From Clostridia bacterium (GTDB taxonomy: Bacteria; Bacillota; Peptococcia; DRI-13; SM3-B62), in NCBI GenBank assembly GCA_018432615.1, contig JAHDSQ010000041.1:1-64000 (forward strand): a stretch of 64,000 nt of DNA, given 5' to 3'. Position numbers and translations under genes: made by a program. Positions within the stretch are counted from its first letter, which is position 1, and each line of letters begins with the position of its first letter. A model generated the notes under the pieces. It did no database searches, was not told the DNA's origin, and was given only the letters and a program-made list of their open reading frames with translations. Of the stretch, positions 46,767 through 56,922 are shown piece by piece.

Positions 46767-48223
46767 GGCGTTCCCCCCTGCCCTTGCAATTTCCGATACA
46801 GCATGCGATAGACACGTGCGGAATTCTCCCAACTGCAATCGGTACGCAGTGCATTCCCCACAATCTTAGCCCAGACTTCTTCTTTCCGATGTAAACTCAA
46901 AGCCCTTCTGATGGTAAAGAAAAAGTCATCCGCATTATAATTTGTAAAGCTAAACCCGTTCCCTTCACCGGTCACCTCGTTATAAGACAGCACTGTATCC
47001 TTTAACCCTCCCGTTTCCCGTACTATAGGCAGGGACCCATAACGCAGGGCTATCATTTGACTCAGCCCGCAGGGTTCAAAAAGCGAAGGCATCAGGTAGA
47101 TATCGGAGGAGGCATAAATCCTCCGAGCCAAGCCCTCATCGAATGAAAGCTTGACCCTCACCCCGCCCGGATGTCTCCCGGCCGCATCGGCAAGAATCCC
47201 TTCATACTTCTCTTCTCCGGTCCCAAGTATCACCAGCTGCAACTCCAAAGAAAGCAGCTCTTCAAGTATGTGGACTAGCAAATCCAGACCTTTTTGCACC
47301 GTTAATCTGCTGACAATACCCAACAGAGGAACCCTTTCATTTATCGGCAGTCCAAGCTCTTTTTGAAGCCGTACTTTGTTTTTTTTCTTCTGCTCCACCG
47401 CCACGAGAGGATTATCGGTCTCATAGTTTACGGCTATGTAGGGATCTGTTTGAGGATTGTATACTTCATAATCCAAGCCGTTTAATATACCGACCAACTT
47501 GCTTTCCTTTTCTCTTACCAGACCGTCGAGTCCCTCACCAAAGAAAGGATATTTTATTTCTTCGGCATAAGAGGTGCTAACGGTACTCAGCACGTCACTA
47601 TGAACAATCCCGGCCTTCATCAGGTTAACTTCTCCGTGGTATTCCAACTCGTCTTTGCTAAAGAATTCATCGCCCAGACCCAGGATGTTATGCAGGATCC
47701 AGTGGGTGAAAATACCCTGATATTTGAGATTATGAATGGTAAAAATTGTTTTTATCCTACGTTTATCCGGGTCTTCCCGGTAGCATGCCCGCAAAAGGAG
47801 CGGCACAAGCCCGCTTTGCCAGTCATGGCAATGCAATATCTCAGGTTCAAAGCCTAAATAGGGCAACCCTTCCAAAACAGCCCGGCAAAAATAAACAAAA
47901 CGTTCCGCTTCATCGTAATATCCATAAACCCCATCCCTTTTAAAGTAAAACTCATTATCAACAAAATAGAAGGGTACCCCTTTGTAGTCCAACCTGAAAA
48001 TACCGCAATACTGGTTACGCCAAGCCACCGCTGTAGTATATGTTTTAAGCAATCTCATTTCTTCTTGTAAAGAAGGGTCGATTGACCCGTATTTAGGCAT
48101 TATTACCCTGACGTCTACGCCTTGTTTTCTTAAGGCCACGGGCAGGCTACCTGCCACCTCGCCCAGCCCTCCCGTTTTGGCGAAGGGCACTGCCTCTGAA
48201 GATACAAATAGTACTTTATCCAT
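46763..48223 (-). CDS. glgA: Glycogen synthase (ADP-glucose type)
   Basis: The 486-residue GT5 enzyme has the N-terminal FVSSEAVPFAKTGGLGEVAGSLP with KTGGL, the ADP-glucose site, then IHNLKYQGIF, VSRLTVQKGLDLLV and the C-terminal PSLFEPCGLSQMIALRYGSLPIVRETGGL. It extends alpha-1,4-glucan from ADP-glucose. ATG at 48223 follows the glgD TAG by 2 nt; a GTG three bases earlier is an alternative. GAGGGAG lies 10-13 nt upstream. Confidence 0.96.
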   Translation of the reverse strand: MDKVLFVSSEAVPFAKTGGLGEVAGSLPVALRKQGVDVRVIMPKYGSIDPSLQEEMRLLKTYTTAVAWRNQYCGIFRLDYKGVPFYFVDNEFYFKRDGVYGYYDEAERFVYFCRAVLEGLPYLGFEPEILHCHDWQSGLVPLLLRACYREDPDKRRIKTIFTIHNLKYQGIFTHWILHNILGLGDEFFSKDELEYHGEVNLMKAGIVHSDVLSTVSTSYAEEIKYPFFGEGLDGLVREKESKLVGILNGLDYEVYNPQTDPYIAVNYETDNPLVAVEQKKKNKVRLQKELGLPINERVPLLGIVSRLTVQKGLDLLVHILEELLSLELQLVILGTGEEKYEGILADAAGRHPGGVRVKLSFDEGLARRIYASSDIYLMPSLFEPCGLSQMIALRYGSLPIVRETGGLKDTVLSYNEVTGEGNGFSFTNYNADDFFFTIRRALSLHRKEEVWAKIVGNALRTDCSWENSARVYRMLYRKLQGQGGTP

Positions 48224-48225
48224 CA

Positions 48226-49356
48226 CTAAATAAAAGCTCCCTCTTGAAAATAAGTTGCTCCTCTTTCCACCACAACCGGCTGCCCCTTTGGGGCTTTTAA
48301 ATGTACACCTTTCCCTACGGCGACACCCTTGTCAAGAATGACTCCATCCAGATAAGCCTCCGCCTGCACCTTCACCTTCGGCATTATAATACTGTTTCGC
48401 ACGATAGCCCCTTCTTCGATCTTGACCTTGCGGAAAACCACGCTGTTTTCCACAACACCTGCAATTTGACAACCGTTGGCAATTAAAGAGTTACTGACCC
48501 GACAGGTCCGATAATACTTGCTTGGCGGTCCGTCTTTCCACTTAGTGCATATCGGTCCATTGGCAAAAAATAATTCCTGCAGCACTTGCGGCGACAAAAG
48601 CTCCATCTGACAGCGATAATAACTTGCCAGAGAGTTGATTACAGCAAAATAACCGTCGTAAAAAAAGGCCCGGATATCTAGATCTTCAACTCTTTTAGCC
48701 AGCACATCTCGAATCAAATCCCACCTGTTGCTGTCGGCACACTCTCGTAGAATATCCACCAACAACTCTTTCTTTAGCAAGTACATATCCAAGGAAACCA
48801 CCGGCTGGGTATCCGGCTTTTTGTTTTTGCCGATTATCAAGCGGTGAATCCTGCCCCCTTCATCTGCATCTAAAAATACCTGACCTTCCTTTTCCCCCCC
48901 GGAGCACACCACCGTAATGTCAGCCCCCGTGTCTAAATGACCTTGAAATACCTTGTGATAATCAATATTGCAAACCACATTGCTGCCGGAAATAATTAGT
49001 TCTTCTTCCTCCCGGTTTTCAAGAAAGTCGAGATTGTGGTAAAAATCCCGCAGATCAACAATCCTCCTTCGCCCTGTTTTGCGTCCGTTTGCTGACGGAA
49101 GAAAAACCAATCCCCCATGTTTTTTATCAAGACCCCATCCCCGGCCGCCTCCCAAATGGTCCATGATAGAACGAGACCCAGCAGGAGTGACCAGTCCAAT
49201 ATTGTCGATACCCGCATTAACCATATTGGATAAGACAAAATCCACCAGCCTGTACTTGCCGCCAAAGGGTACGGCGGCCATACAGCGATGATGGGTTATG
49301 CTTTTTAGTAGCCCTTCATTTTTCATCTGATGCACTAAACCTAAAACCTTCTTCAT
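48226..49356 (-). CDS. glgD: Glucose-1-phosphate adenylyltransferase regulatory-type subunit GlgD
   Basis: The 376-residue protein is a GlgC paralog of the nucleotidyltransferase fold with a C-terminal left-handed beta-helix. The pyrophosphorylase loop GGQGSRL of GlgC is replaced by VHQMKNEGLLK, so it is expected to be non-catalytic and to modulate GlgC in a heteromer, as known in Bacillus-type systems. ATG at 49356 follows GGAGG by 5 nt. It is 27 bp downstream of glgC. Confidence 0.95.
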   Translation of the reverse strand: MKKVLGLVHQMKNEGLLKSITHHRCMAAVPFGGKYRLVDFVLSNMVNAGIDNIGLVTPAGSRSIMDHLGGGRGWGLDKKHGGLVFLPSANGRKTGRRRIVDLRDFYHNLDFLENREEEELIISGSNVVCNIDYHKVFQGHLDTGADITVVCSGGEKEGQVFLDADEGGRIHRLIIGKNKKPDTQPVVSLDMYLLKKELLVDILRECADSNRWDLIRDVLAKRVEDLDIRAFFYDGYFAVINSLASYYRCQMELLSPQVLQELFFANGPICTKWKDGPPSKYYRTCRVSNSLIANGCQIAGVVENSVVFRKVKIEEGAIVRNSIIMPKVKVQAEAYLDGVILDKGVAVGKGVHLKAPKGQPVVVERGATYFQEGAFI

Positions 49357-49383
49357 ATCGACCTCCAACCTGCTGCAGGTTCT

Positions 49384-50622
49384 TTACACACCGGAAATCC
49401 CGCTCAGCTGTTCCTCATCCTTCTTGACCATTACCAAAACACCTATATGGCTGTATGGCGCGATATCACTATTATTCTCGATAACCGTAATATTATGTTC
49501 CCTGCTTCCCCTTACTTTTGCGTATTCTTTGCTGTATTCCCCTCCCACAACAGCACCTTCGCCGACGGTTACTTCTTCACCGATAATGGCCTTATCTATA
49601 ACTACTCCTGCAGAGATTTTCACATTTGCCATGATAATAGAGTCCTTAACCCTCGCCCCCGGTTCCACTTTCACACCTGAAAAGAGAAGAGAGTTCTCTA
49701 TCTCCCCAGATATCCGACAGCCCTCGGCAACCATGGAATTTTTCACATAAGACCCGGTAGCAAAGTACGCGGGAGGAAAGGACGTACTTTCCGAATACAC
49801 ACACCAATCGTTATCAAACATCTTAAGCTTAGCATCATCATCCAATATTTCCATACTGGCCAGCCAGTAGCTTTCTACTGTTCCCACATCCCGCCAATAC
49901 CCTTGATAGGGAAAGGCATAGATGCTGCAACCCTCCCTTAGCATACGGGGGATAACATTCTTACCGAAGTCGTTGTTTGAGGTGCTGTCTAAGGCATCCT
50001 TTTTCAAATATGTTTTCAATACCTCAGTTTTAAAAATATAAATACCCATGGAGGCCAAATTGTTTTTCGGTTTTCTCGGCTTTTCTTCAAATTCGGTGAT
50101 TCTCATATCTCCGTCGGCATTCATAATGCCAAATCTGCCGGCTTCCTCCCAGGGTACCTCAATCACAGATATCGTTAAATCGGCATCTTTTCTACGATGG
50201 TAGACAAGCATTTCCTCATAATTCATTTTATAAATGTGGTCTCCCGAGAGTATTAAGACGTGTTCAGGTTCAAAGCTATCAATGTAATCAATGTTTTGAT
50301 ATACCGAATGAGCCGTGCCCTGATACCAGCAGCCGCCTCTGTCACCCACATAAGGTGGCAGTATCGTTACCCCTCCCCCATTGCCATGCAAATCCCAATT
50401 GACGCCCATACCAATATACTTGTTCAGCAACTGAGGCTTATATTGAGTTAACACACCCACCGTATCTATCCCTGAATTGGCACAGTTGCTTAAACTAAAG
50501 TCTATGATGCGGTATTGTCCTCCAAAGGGAACCGCCGGTTTGGCTATATTCCTAGTCAGCCCCCGCAGGCGGCTCCCCTGACCGCCGGCAAGTAGCATAG
50601 CGATGCACTCTTTTTTTTGCAT
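49384..50622 (-). CDS. glgC: Glucose-1-phosphate adenylyltransferase
   Basis: The 412-residue enzyme makes ADP-glucose from glucose-1-phosphate and ATP. It has [34 protein letters not shown] with the catalytic loop [28 protein letters not shown] with the metal-binding Asp, and [22 protein letters not shown]-terminal hexapeptide beta-helix follows. It is the committed, usually regulated step. Starts 3 bp after the glgP stop is reached on the other side (glgP lies upstream); TAGGAG precedes ATG. Confidence 0.97.
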   Translation of the reverse strand: MQKKECIAMLLAGGQGSRLRGLTRNIAKPAVPFGGQYRIIDFSLSNCANSGIDTVGVLTQYKPQLLNKYIGMGVNWDLHGNGGGVTILPPYVGDRGGCWYQGTAHSVYQNIDYIDSFEPEHVLILSGDHIYKMNYEEMLVYHRRKDADLTISVIEVPWEEAGRFGIMNADGDMRITEFEEKPRKPKNNLASMGIYIFKTEVLKTYLKKDALDSTSNNDFGKNVIPRMLREGCSIYAFPYQGYWRDVGTVESYWLASMEILDDDAKLKMFDNDWCVYSESTSFPPAYFATGSYVKNSMVAEGCRISGEIENSLLFSGVKVEPGARVKDSIIMANVKISAGVVIDKAIIGEEVTVGEGAVVGGEYSKEYAKVRGSREHNITVIENNSDIAPYSHIGVLVMVKKDEEQLSGISGV

Positions 50623-50625
50623 TTT

Positions 50626-53064
50626 TTATTCTCCTATCTCAGATTCGTCAATAGGTCTGATTTTCCATATTTCCTCTGCATACTTACTTATTGTCCTATC
50701 ACTGGAAAAATCCCCGGCATGAGCTATGTTGTGGATACACATCCTTCTCCATGCAGATTGTTCCCTGTACTTTTTCCCTAAGCGCTCTTGGACTGCCGCA
50801 TAATCATTAAAATCATGCAAGACAAAGAAAGTATCGTTATGAAAAAGCAAATGCTCATAAATGGCTTTGAATTCTTTGTTTTGCCCGAAAAACCCGCGCA
50901 ACAACTGTTCACAGACGGTTTTAATTCTTTCGTTCCGGTTGCAAATGGTCAAAGGACAATACCCTCCATAACGGCAGAAGTCGTCAGTCTCCTTTGCCGT
51001 AGCGCCGAAGACAAAGATGTTGCCCTCGCCAACCTTTTCCCTAATTTCTATATTGGCACCGTCCCTCGTTCCGATTGTAATGGCTCCGTTCATCATGAAT
51101 TTCATGTTCCCCGTTCCTGAAGCCTCTTTACCCGCCGTGGATATCTGCTCACTCACATCGGCAGCCGGATAGGCTTTCTCGGCTAACGACACATTATAGT
51201 TTTCTAAAAACACAACCTTAAGCTTATCGTTTGTCCCCGCATCATTGTTAACGACTTCGGCAACACTGTTGATCAATTTGATTACCTGTTTGGCCAGGTA
51301 ATAGGCAGGAGCTGCTTTTCCCCCAAACAAAAATGTTCTGGGGAAGAATTCTGCCGTCGGACATTCACGCAAGCGATTGTAGATACTCATAACGTGTAAA
51401 ATATTTAGCAATTGACGCTTATAGCCGTGAATCCTTTTAATGTGTATATCAAATATAGATTCCGGCTCCACAATAACACCCTGACTCTTTTTGAGATATG
51501 CAGCAAGATTTTTTTTGTTTTCCAGTTTTATTGAAGCAATTTCAGCCTGGAAGGAGGCGTCGTCGGCGTAGTCCTTTAGCTGTATCAGTTGAGTAGGTCT
51601 TGTAATCCATTCCCGCCCTATAGCCTCAATTATCAGGCTGCTCAAACGCGGATTTGCCAGCAGCAACCACCTTCTATGGGTAATCCCGTTTGTTTTGTTC
51701 GTAAATTTACCCGGGTAATATTCATGGAAACTCTTCATTACACTTTGTTTTAAAATCTGAGTATGAAGCTTAGCTACCCCATTGACAGTGTGACTGCCAA
51801 TAACGGCAAGGTTCCCCATTCTGATAAAGCCATCCCAGATTATGGCCATCTCTTTTAATTGCTCAGTACCATACGGATACTTACCGATTACCTCCCGGCA
51901 GAACCTTTCATTAATCTCCTCAATAATCATATAGACTCGGGGCAAAAGCTCGCGGAAAAAATCCATCGGCCATTTTTCCAAAGCCTCAGGCAGTGTTGTG
52001 TGGTTCGTGTAGGAAATAGTATTCTTAGTGATTTTCCAGGCTTCATCCCAAGACATACCGTTATCATCAAGTAAAATCCTCATCAATTCCCCCACTGCCA
52101 CGGCGGGGTGGGTATCATTGATGTGCACGGCCACCTGCTCGGAAAGGAAATTAAGGTCCTTGTATTCCTCTTTATATTTACGAATGATGCCCTGCAGACT
52201 CGCCGAAACAAAAAAGTACTCCTGCTTCAGCCTTAGTAATTGTCCTTCATAGGTTGTATCATCAGGATACAAAACCTGTGAAACAGCTTCCACAAAACAC
52301 TTATGTTTTAAAGCACCCGTGTAATTTCCACGGCAAAAGGTGTGAAAGTCAAAATCAACCTGGGCGGTTTCCGCGCTCCAAAGCCTCATGTAATTGACCA
52401 TCCCATTTTGGTAGCCGACAATAGGTATATCATAAGGAACGGCACGCACCGTTTCATAATCTCTATGTTCAAAGCTCAGACTACCCTCCTTCCCGCTGAT
52501 GATCACAAAACCGCCATACCTTACTTGTTCGGCTTCTTCAGGTTTCCTGTATTCCCAAATGTTTCCGTCTTTCAACCAGTCATCCGGAATCTCGACCTGT
52601 TCACCATTGATTATTTTTTGTTCAAATAACCCATATTTATAGCGGATACCACAGCCATATCCCTGAAACCCGAGAGAAGCAAGAGAATCAAGAAAACCCG
52701 AGGCCAGTCTCCCTAAACCGCCGTTGCCTAATCCGGGGTCTTCTTCCTGCTCTGCTAAATCATAAAGGTCAAGCCCCATTTCTGCCAAACCTTTCTCAAC
52801 CATATCCTTTATCCCCAAGTTAAGCAGGTTGTTCAGCAAAAAACACCCAGGCAAAAACTCTATCGACAAGTAATAGATCTTTTTTCTTTTTTGCGCTGAA
52901 CAGTTTTGCACTGAAGCATCCCATGCCCTACTTATTTCGTTCCTTACCAATGTCGCCAAAACAGTGTACTTTTCCCGCCTAGTTCCGGCCTCAATGTTTT
53001 TCCCGTATAGCTCAATGAACTTTTCCTTTATTTTTTCTTTAAATACTTCTTTATCCTGCAACAT
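50626..53064 (-). CDS. glgP: Glycogen/starch phosphorylase
   Basis: The 812-residue GT35 enzyme has EEDPGLGNGGLGRLASGFLDS, VAVHINDTHPAVAVGELMR, KTNGITHRRWLLLANP and EASGTGNMKFMMNGAITIGT; the Lys in GTGNMKF carries pyridoxal phosphate. It releases glucose-1-phosphate from glycogen chain ends, feeding the mutase. It lies 58 bp downstream of glgB and 3 bp upstream of glgC, placing synthesis and breakdown genes in one transcript. GCGGGGG precedes ATG. Confidence 0.97.
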   Translation of the reverse strand: MLQDKEVFKEKIKEKFIELYGKNIEAGTRREKYTVLATLVRNEISRAWDASVQNCSAQKRKKIYYLSIEFLPGCFLLNNLLNLGIKDMVEKGLAEMGLDLYDLAEQEEDPGLGNGGLGRLASGFLDSLASLGFQGYGCGIRYKYGLFEQKIINGEQVEIPDDWLKDGNIWEYRKPEEAEQVRYGGFVIISGKEGSLSFEHRDYETVRAVPYDIPIVGYQNGMVNYMRLWSAETAQVDFDFHTFCRGNYTGALKHKCFVEAVSQVLYPDDTTYEGQLLRLKQEYFFVSASLQGIIRKYKEEYKDLNFLSEQVAVHINDTHPAVAVGELMRILLDDNGMSWDEAWKITKNTISYTNHTTLPEALEKWPMDFFRELLPRVYMIIEEINERFCREVIGKYPYGTEQLKEMAIIWDGFIRMGNLAVIGSHTVNGVAKLHTQILKQSVMKSFHEYYPGKFTNKTNGITHRRWLLLANPRLSSLIIEAIGREWITRPTQLIQLKDYADDASFQAEIASIKLENKKNLAAYLKKSQGVIVEPESIFDIHIKRIHGYKRQLLNILHVMSIYNRLRECPTAEFFPRTFLFGGKAAPAYYLAKQVIKLINSVAEVVNNDAGTNDKLKVVFLENYNVSLAEKAYPAADVSEQISTAGKEASGTGNMKFMMNGAITIGTRDGANIEIREKVGEGNIFVFGATAKETDDFCRYGGYCPLTICNRNERIKTVCEQLLRGFFGQNKEFKAIYEHLLFHNDTFFVLHDFNDYAAVQERLGKKYREQSAWRRMCIHNIAHAGDFSSDRTISKYAEEIWKIRPIDESEIGE

Positions 53065-53122
53065 TTAAAACCCCCGCTCAATGTTGGGTGCTAGTTCTTA
53101 AGTTTCCCCCAGGAGCCTTTTT

Positions 53123-55006
53123 TTATTTCCCCGCTTTTTGCTTCAACACCACAAATGCTAAAGGAGGAATAATCATTTCAAGAGAATAAGGTTGATTGTG
53201 CCATGGTATTTTCTCCGTCTCAAGAATACCTTCGTTTTTCTTGTCCGATCCTCCATAAATTTCTAAGTCGCTGTTAAAAATTTCTTCATAACTTCCTTCT
53301 TGCGGTGTCCCTATCCGAAATTCGGCAAAATATTGGGGAGTAAAGTTACAAAGAATAAGGAGCCAATTCTGTTTCTCCTTGCTTTTCCTGACAAAAACAA
53401 TGATGCTTTGCCGATTGTTATGACAATCGATCCACTCAAAACCTTCCCAACCATGGTCAAGCTCCCATAAGGCTTTCTCCTCAAGATAAAAGTGATTCAA
53501 GTCTCTCACATAATTATGAAAAGCGGTATGCATAGGGAAATCCAAAAGTTTCCACTCAAGTCCTTCGTAATAGCGCCACTCAATAAACTGCGCAAATTCC
53601 CCTCCCATAAACAAGAGCTTCTTCCCCGGGTGAGACATCATGTACCCCAAAAACACCCGTAAATTTGCAAATTTTTGCCAGTAATCCCCCGGCATTTTCT
53701 CGATCAGCGACCTCTTGCCATGTACCACCTCGTCATGGGACATGGGAAGTATGAAATTCTCCGAAAAGGCGTAAAGGAAGGAGAAGGTCAGCAAATTATG
53801 ATGCCATGACCTGAACAAAGAATCGGTTTCCATGTACCGCAGTACATCATTCATCCAACCCATATTCCACTTGTAATTGAAGCCTAATCCTCCCATATCC
53901 GTAGGTCTTGTTACCAGCGGCCATTCCGTCGATTCCTCAGCAATCATCAAGGCATGGGGGAAATATGAAAATACCACCTCGTTCATTTGCTTGATCAGGG
54001 AAATCGCCTCCAGATTCCCATTCCCCCCGTACTTGTTCGGGAACCATTCCCCGGCTTTTTTACCGTAATCGAGATAGAGCATACTGGCAACAGCGTCCAT
54101 TCTCAAGCCGTCGATATGATAAATGTCAAACCAAAACACCGCGTTGGAAATTAAAAAGCTTTTGACCTCCGGTCTCCCGTAGTCAAATCTCATCGTTCCC
54201 CAACCGTAGAGTTCTTCGGCCTCATACAATTTGCTTCCGTCAAAAGAGGCTAAACCATGTCCATCCTTGCAAAAATGGGCGGGCACCCAATCGAGGATGA
54301 CCCCGATCCCACGCCGGTGACAGCAATCCACAAAATACATGAAATCGTGGGGTGTCCCATATCTGCTGGTCACAGCGAAATATCCGGTGACCTGATAACC
54401 CCAGGAACCGTCGTAAGGATGCTCCGTCACAGGCAGCAGCTGCAAATGGGTATAGCCCATCTCGGCGGCATATTCGACCAACTCTTCAGCCAGTTCCCTG
54501 TACGTATAAAGGCTCCCATCCTCTTTTCCTTTCCAGGAGCCAAGGTGCACCTCATAAATGTTCAGCGGCTTCTCATAAACAGTCTCCTTAGCCCTTTTTT
54601 CCATCCAATCCGCATCTTGCCATTCATATCCTTCTAGCTCAAATACCCTGGAAGCCGACTTCGGTCGACATTCCGCATAAAATGCAAAAGGATCCGCCTT
54701 GGTCAGTTCATAACCGTCTGGAGTGAGAACCATGAATTTATAGAGATCGCCGTTTTCCACTCCCGGCACAAAAAGCGTCCATAAGCCGGAATTTTCTACC
54801 CTCTGCAAGGAATGGCTCTCTTTGTTCCAGACGTTAAAATCGCCAACTACACTGACATCCTTTGCCCGAGGTGCCCATACGGTAAAACGCACCCCTTTGC
54901 TGCCGTCTTCTTCACACAAATGAGCACCCAAAACACGATAGCTTTTGTATAGAGTGCCCTGGTGAAAGAGATAAACATCATCTGAACCGGGAAAGCTTGA
55001 ACCCAT
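53123..55006 (-). CDS. glgB: 1,4-alpha-glucan branching enzyme
   Basis: The 627-residue enzyme has an N-terminal CBM48 (FTVWAPRAKDVSVVGDFNVW), a GH13 catalytic barrel with GLRMDAVASMLYLDYG (nucleophile Asp), MIAEESTEWP (acid/base Glu) and ILPMSHDEVVHGKRSL, and a C-terminal beta domain. It introduces alpha-1,6 branches. First gene of the glg operon. The start has only a weak GGACGG site, so expression may be limited or an internal start used. The 124 bp upstream hold the likely promoter (a TATAAG box near 55044) but no clear -35. Confidence 0.96.
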   Translation of the reverse strand: MGSSFPGSDDVYLFHQGTLYKSYRVLGAHLCEEDGSKGVRFTVWAPRAKDVSVVGDFNVWNKESHSLQRVENSGLWTLFVPGVENGDLYKFMVLTPDGYELTKADPFAFYAECRPKSASRVFELEGYEWQDADWMEKRAKETVYEKPLNIYEVHLGSWKGKEDGSLYTYRELAEELVEYAAEMGYTHLQLLPVTEHPYDGSWGYQVTGYFAVTSRYGTPHDFMYFVDCCHRRGIGVILDWVPAHFCKDGHGLASFDGSKLYEAEELYGWGTMRFDYGRPEVKSFLISNAVFWFDIYHIDGLRMDAVASMLYLDYGKKAGEWFPNKYGGNGNLEAISLIKQMNEVVFSYFPHALMIAEESTEWPLVTRPTDMGGLGFNYKWNMGWMNDVLRYMETDSLFRSWHHNLLTFSFLYAFSENFILPMSHDEVVHGKRSLIEKMPGDYWQKFANLRVFLGYMMSHPGKKLLFMGGEFAQFIEWRYYEGLEWKLLDFPMHTAFHNYVRDLNHFYLEEKALWELDHGWEGFEWIDCHNNRQSIIVFVRKSKEKQNWLLILCNFTPQYFAEFRIGTPQEGSYEEIFNSDLEIYGGSDKKNEGILETEKIPWHNQPYSLEMIIPPLAFVVLKQKAGK

Positions 55007-55130
55007 ATTTTCCAGTACCGTCCTTTTTTAATTTAACTACCTTATAACCATGCCCATATATTTTGCCATTTATCAGCTTTGATTAAACAAAAAAAAGACC
55101 CCAACAGGGCCTTCACATTAGAAACGTCTC

Positions 55131-55514
55131 CTAACTAATGGCATTATAAATATCCAATTTCAGTTCCTCATCGATTTCATATGTACCATCCATAATGGCA
55201 GTCATAATACGATGCAGTAAACTTTTATCGATTTTACCGGCTGCTACTTGATAACTGATGTTCTCTGTGATTTCAAAAAATCGTTTAGCTACTGCCATAT
55301 AACCGTTTAGTAGCAGAAAATAGGCAGAAAGTGTGATTGCCAAGCGTTTATTACCGTCTTCAAAACAATGAAATTCGCAGGTGCAGAAAAACAGATGCGT
55401 TACCTTATCTACAAATGTAGGATAGTAATCATCATTTTGAATGTTTTGCAAAACACTGTCTAATCTTCCTAAATCATAGTGCCATATCACGACTTGCCAT
55501 TTTAATGCGCCCAC
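55131..55514 (-). CDS. Doc/Fic-family (death-on-curing-like) protein
   Basis: The 127-residue protein has the Fic core HCFEDGNKRLAITLSAYFLL, close to the Doc motif HPFxxGNKRTA, with catalytic His and the phosphate-anchoring NKR. The segment YPTFVDKVTHLFFCTCEF precedes it as in Doc. Doc proteins phosphorylate EF-Tu; other Fic proteins AMPylate. The frame opens after a TGA at about 55523 and overlaps the end of the RhuM-like gene by 41 bp; the only starts are GTG (55514 or 55490) without a good site. It may be a coupled toxin or the C-terminal half of a frameshifted fusion. Confidence 0.7.
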   Translation of the reverse strand: MGALKWQVVIWHYDLGRLDSVLQNIQNDDYYPTFVDKVTHLFFCTCEFHCFEDGNKRLAITLSAYFLLLNGYMAVAKRFFEITENISYQVAAGKIDKSLLHRIMTAIMDGTYEIDEELKLDIYNAIS

Positions 55515-56346
55515 GATGAATCAGAGGCTTCCATAATGCCATATTTTCAAAGTTTTCAAGTAATACTTCAACTTCACGGCAAGAAAGCAAATGTCCACAT
55601 TTCTCATATTCTTCCTTGATAGCATCAGCCAATCCGCATTCATAAGCTACTATAATGTCTAGAATTTCACTAAAAAAAGTGTCCCGCACTTTGTCGCTGG
55701 CTTTCAAATCAAGTATTTTTTTATATTCCTTGGCTTTCTCCTTGAATATACTGACGTAAATCAAATCGGTGAAATGAGCGTACTTATAGCGATCATCCAC
55801 CACATAAAACTTCAAAGCATCGGTGAATTGACGGCGATAATTATCTTCCTGCAATGAAGCGGAAATAAAATCTTTGTCACGCTGATTAATATATTTAGTA
55901 GCTCCGCCTGTTTTTTTATTAATTAAGTCGATGACGATGTCCAGCATCATTTGGCGCAAGGTTTTTGCTCGCTCACTTTCAGAAAGAAGCATGGCAAGGT
56001 TTAGAAATGCGCGAAAATCAAACACACCAATAACTGTTATTTTGGTACCGACATTAATGTCGGTACCAAAACTTTGGCGGTAACATTGAATGAAGTCTTT
56101 AAGTTCTTTCCCTCTAAGTATTTCATAGCCGTTTTGTGACAGTTCTTCTGAAAAAGCACTGATATATCGTTCAATTGTTCGAGAGTCAACTTCGAAAAAA
56201 TTCGATACCATTTCTTTTGTAAAAAGAAGTTTGTCTTTGAAAAACACACCATTAAAATTGGACTTTTTCTGAATTTCAGCAATAGCGAGGTCATTATTTA
56301 AAATGTTTTGTCTATCTATGTGAGAAGTCGTTAAATCTTTAGCCAT
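55474..56346 (-). CDS. RhuM-like DNA-binding domain protein
   Basis: The 290-residue protein resembles virulence RhuM-family proteins: an N-terminal LLFTKEMVSNFFEVDSRTIERYISAF helix-turn-helix-like segment, then FDFRAFLNLAMLLSESERAKTLRQMMLDIVID as in the KilA-N/ORF6N/RhuM group, and KYAHFTDLIYVSIFKEKAKEYKKIL near the middle. Such proteins occur in phage-derived and restriction-linked islands. The Doc-like frame begins within its last codons, so it is a candidate partner or antitoxin. ATG follows GGAGAG. Confidence 0.7.
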   Translation of the reverse strand: MAKDLTTSHIDRQNILNNDLAIAEIQKKSNFNGVFFKDKLLFTKEMVSNFFEVDSRTIERYISAFSEELSQNGYEILRGKELKDFIQCYRQSFGTDINVGTKITVIGVFDFRAFLNLAMLLSESERAKTLRQMMLDIVIDLINKKTGGATKYINQRDKDFISASLQEDNYRRQFTDALKFYVVDDRYKYAHFTDLIYVSIFKEKAKEYKKILDLKASDKVRDTFFSEILDIIVAYECGLADAIKEEYEKCGHLLSCREVEVLLENFENMALWKPLIHRGRIKMASRDMAL

Positions 56347-56403
56347 TCGTTCATCTCTCCTTTTAACTGGATACTTCCTACTTCAATCAACTCCATTGTT
56401 TCG

Positions 56404-56622
56404 CTAATTGCGTTTTTTCCCCTCTATTTTGATTTCCATGATATCGCATATATCGCACTCTAGAGCGATACAGATTTTCTGCAACATCTCTGTACTTACA
56501 TTCTTGTTTTTTCCAAGCTTAGTGATGGAAGCAGAACTAATTCCTGCAAGCCTTTGCAGGTCTTTCTTTTTCATATCTCTATCAATGAGTAGCTTCCATA
56601 GTTTTTTATAGCTAATTGCCAT
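56404..56622 (-). CDS. Small Xre/Cro-CI-type helix-turn-helix regulator
   Basis: The 72-residue protein is almost entirely one HTH domain: YKKLWKLLIDRDMKKKDLQRLAG followed by ISSASITKLGKNKNVSTEML, then LQKICIALECDICDIMEI, the typical YozG-like form. ATG at 56622 follows AGAGGTGG. It lies just upstream of the RhuM-Doc pair in the same direction (57 bp gap), so it may control it. Confidence 0.88.
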   Translation of the reverse strand: MAISYKKLWKLLIDRDMKKKDLQRLAGISSASITKLGKNKNVSTEMLQKICIALECDICDIMEIKIEGKKRN

Positions 56623-56770
56623 CCTATCCACCTCTGTATCATAATAGCTATCATAATAGTTATTATATAACGCAATCTATAAATAACAAAGATATTCTTT
56701 ACGTTTGCAAGATTATTGCTCCAATATTGAGGTTAAATATGCGGAGTTGTTGAGATTCCAAGCAGGCATA

Positions 56771-56812
56771 AAAAAACAGCATAGCCACTAATCAGAACTA
56801 TGCCGAATTTTT
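56771..56812. terminator. Hairpin with T-run on the minus strand
   Basis: GGCATAG and CTATGC arms around a 13-nt loop are followed on the minus strand by seven T. It points toward the Xre gene and may be a leader attenuator or an orphan terminator. Confidence 0.5.
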
Positions 56813-56871
56813 GGGTTAAAAATCGCTTTTTGCCTAGGTGTTCCGGTTCAAACTCACCGAAATAGCGGTTC

Positions 56872-56910
56872 AAAAAGGCCCACTATGAATATGAGCCATA
56901 GGGGTCTTTT
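56872..56910 (-). terminator. Rho-independent terminator of the NYN gene
   Basis: On the minus strand GACCCCTATG pairs with CATAGTGGGCC (one bulge) and five T follow. It begins 13 bp after the NYN gene stop. Confidence 0.75.
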
Positions 56911-56922
56911 GCCTTTCTTTGA

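Larger units (their letters stand above)
56623..56922. other. Intergenic region with two hairpins
   Basis: This 300-bp stretch holds the promoter of the Xre gene and two hairpins but no gene. ATAATAGCTATCATAATAGTTATTAT near 56640 is AT-rich with overlapping short repeats (TATCATAATAG twice, 56637 and 56648), perhaps the regulator's own binding site. Confidence 0.4.
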
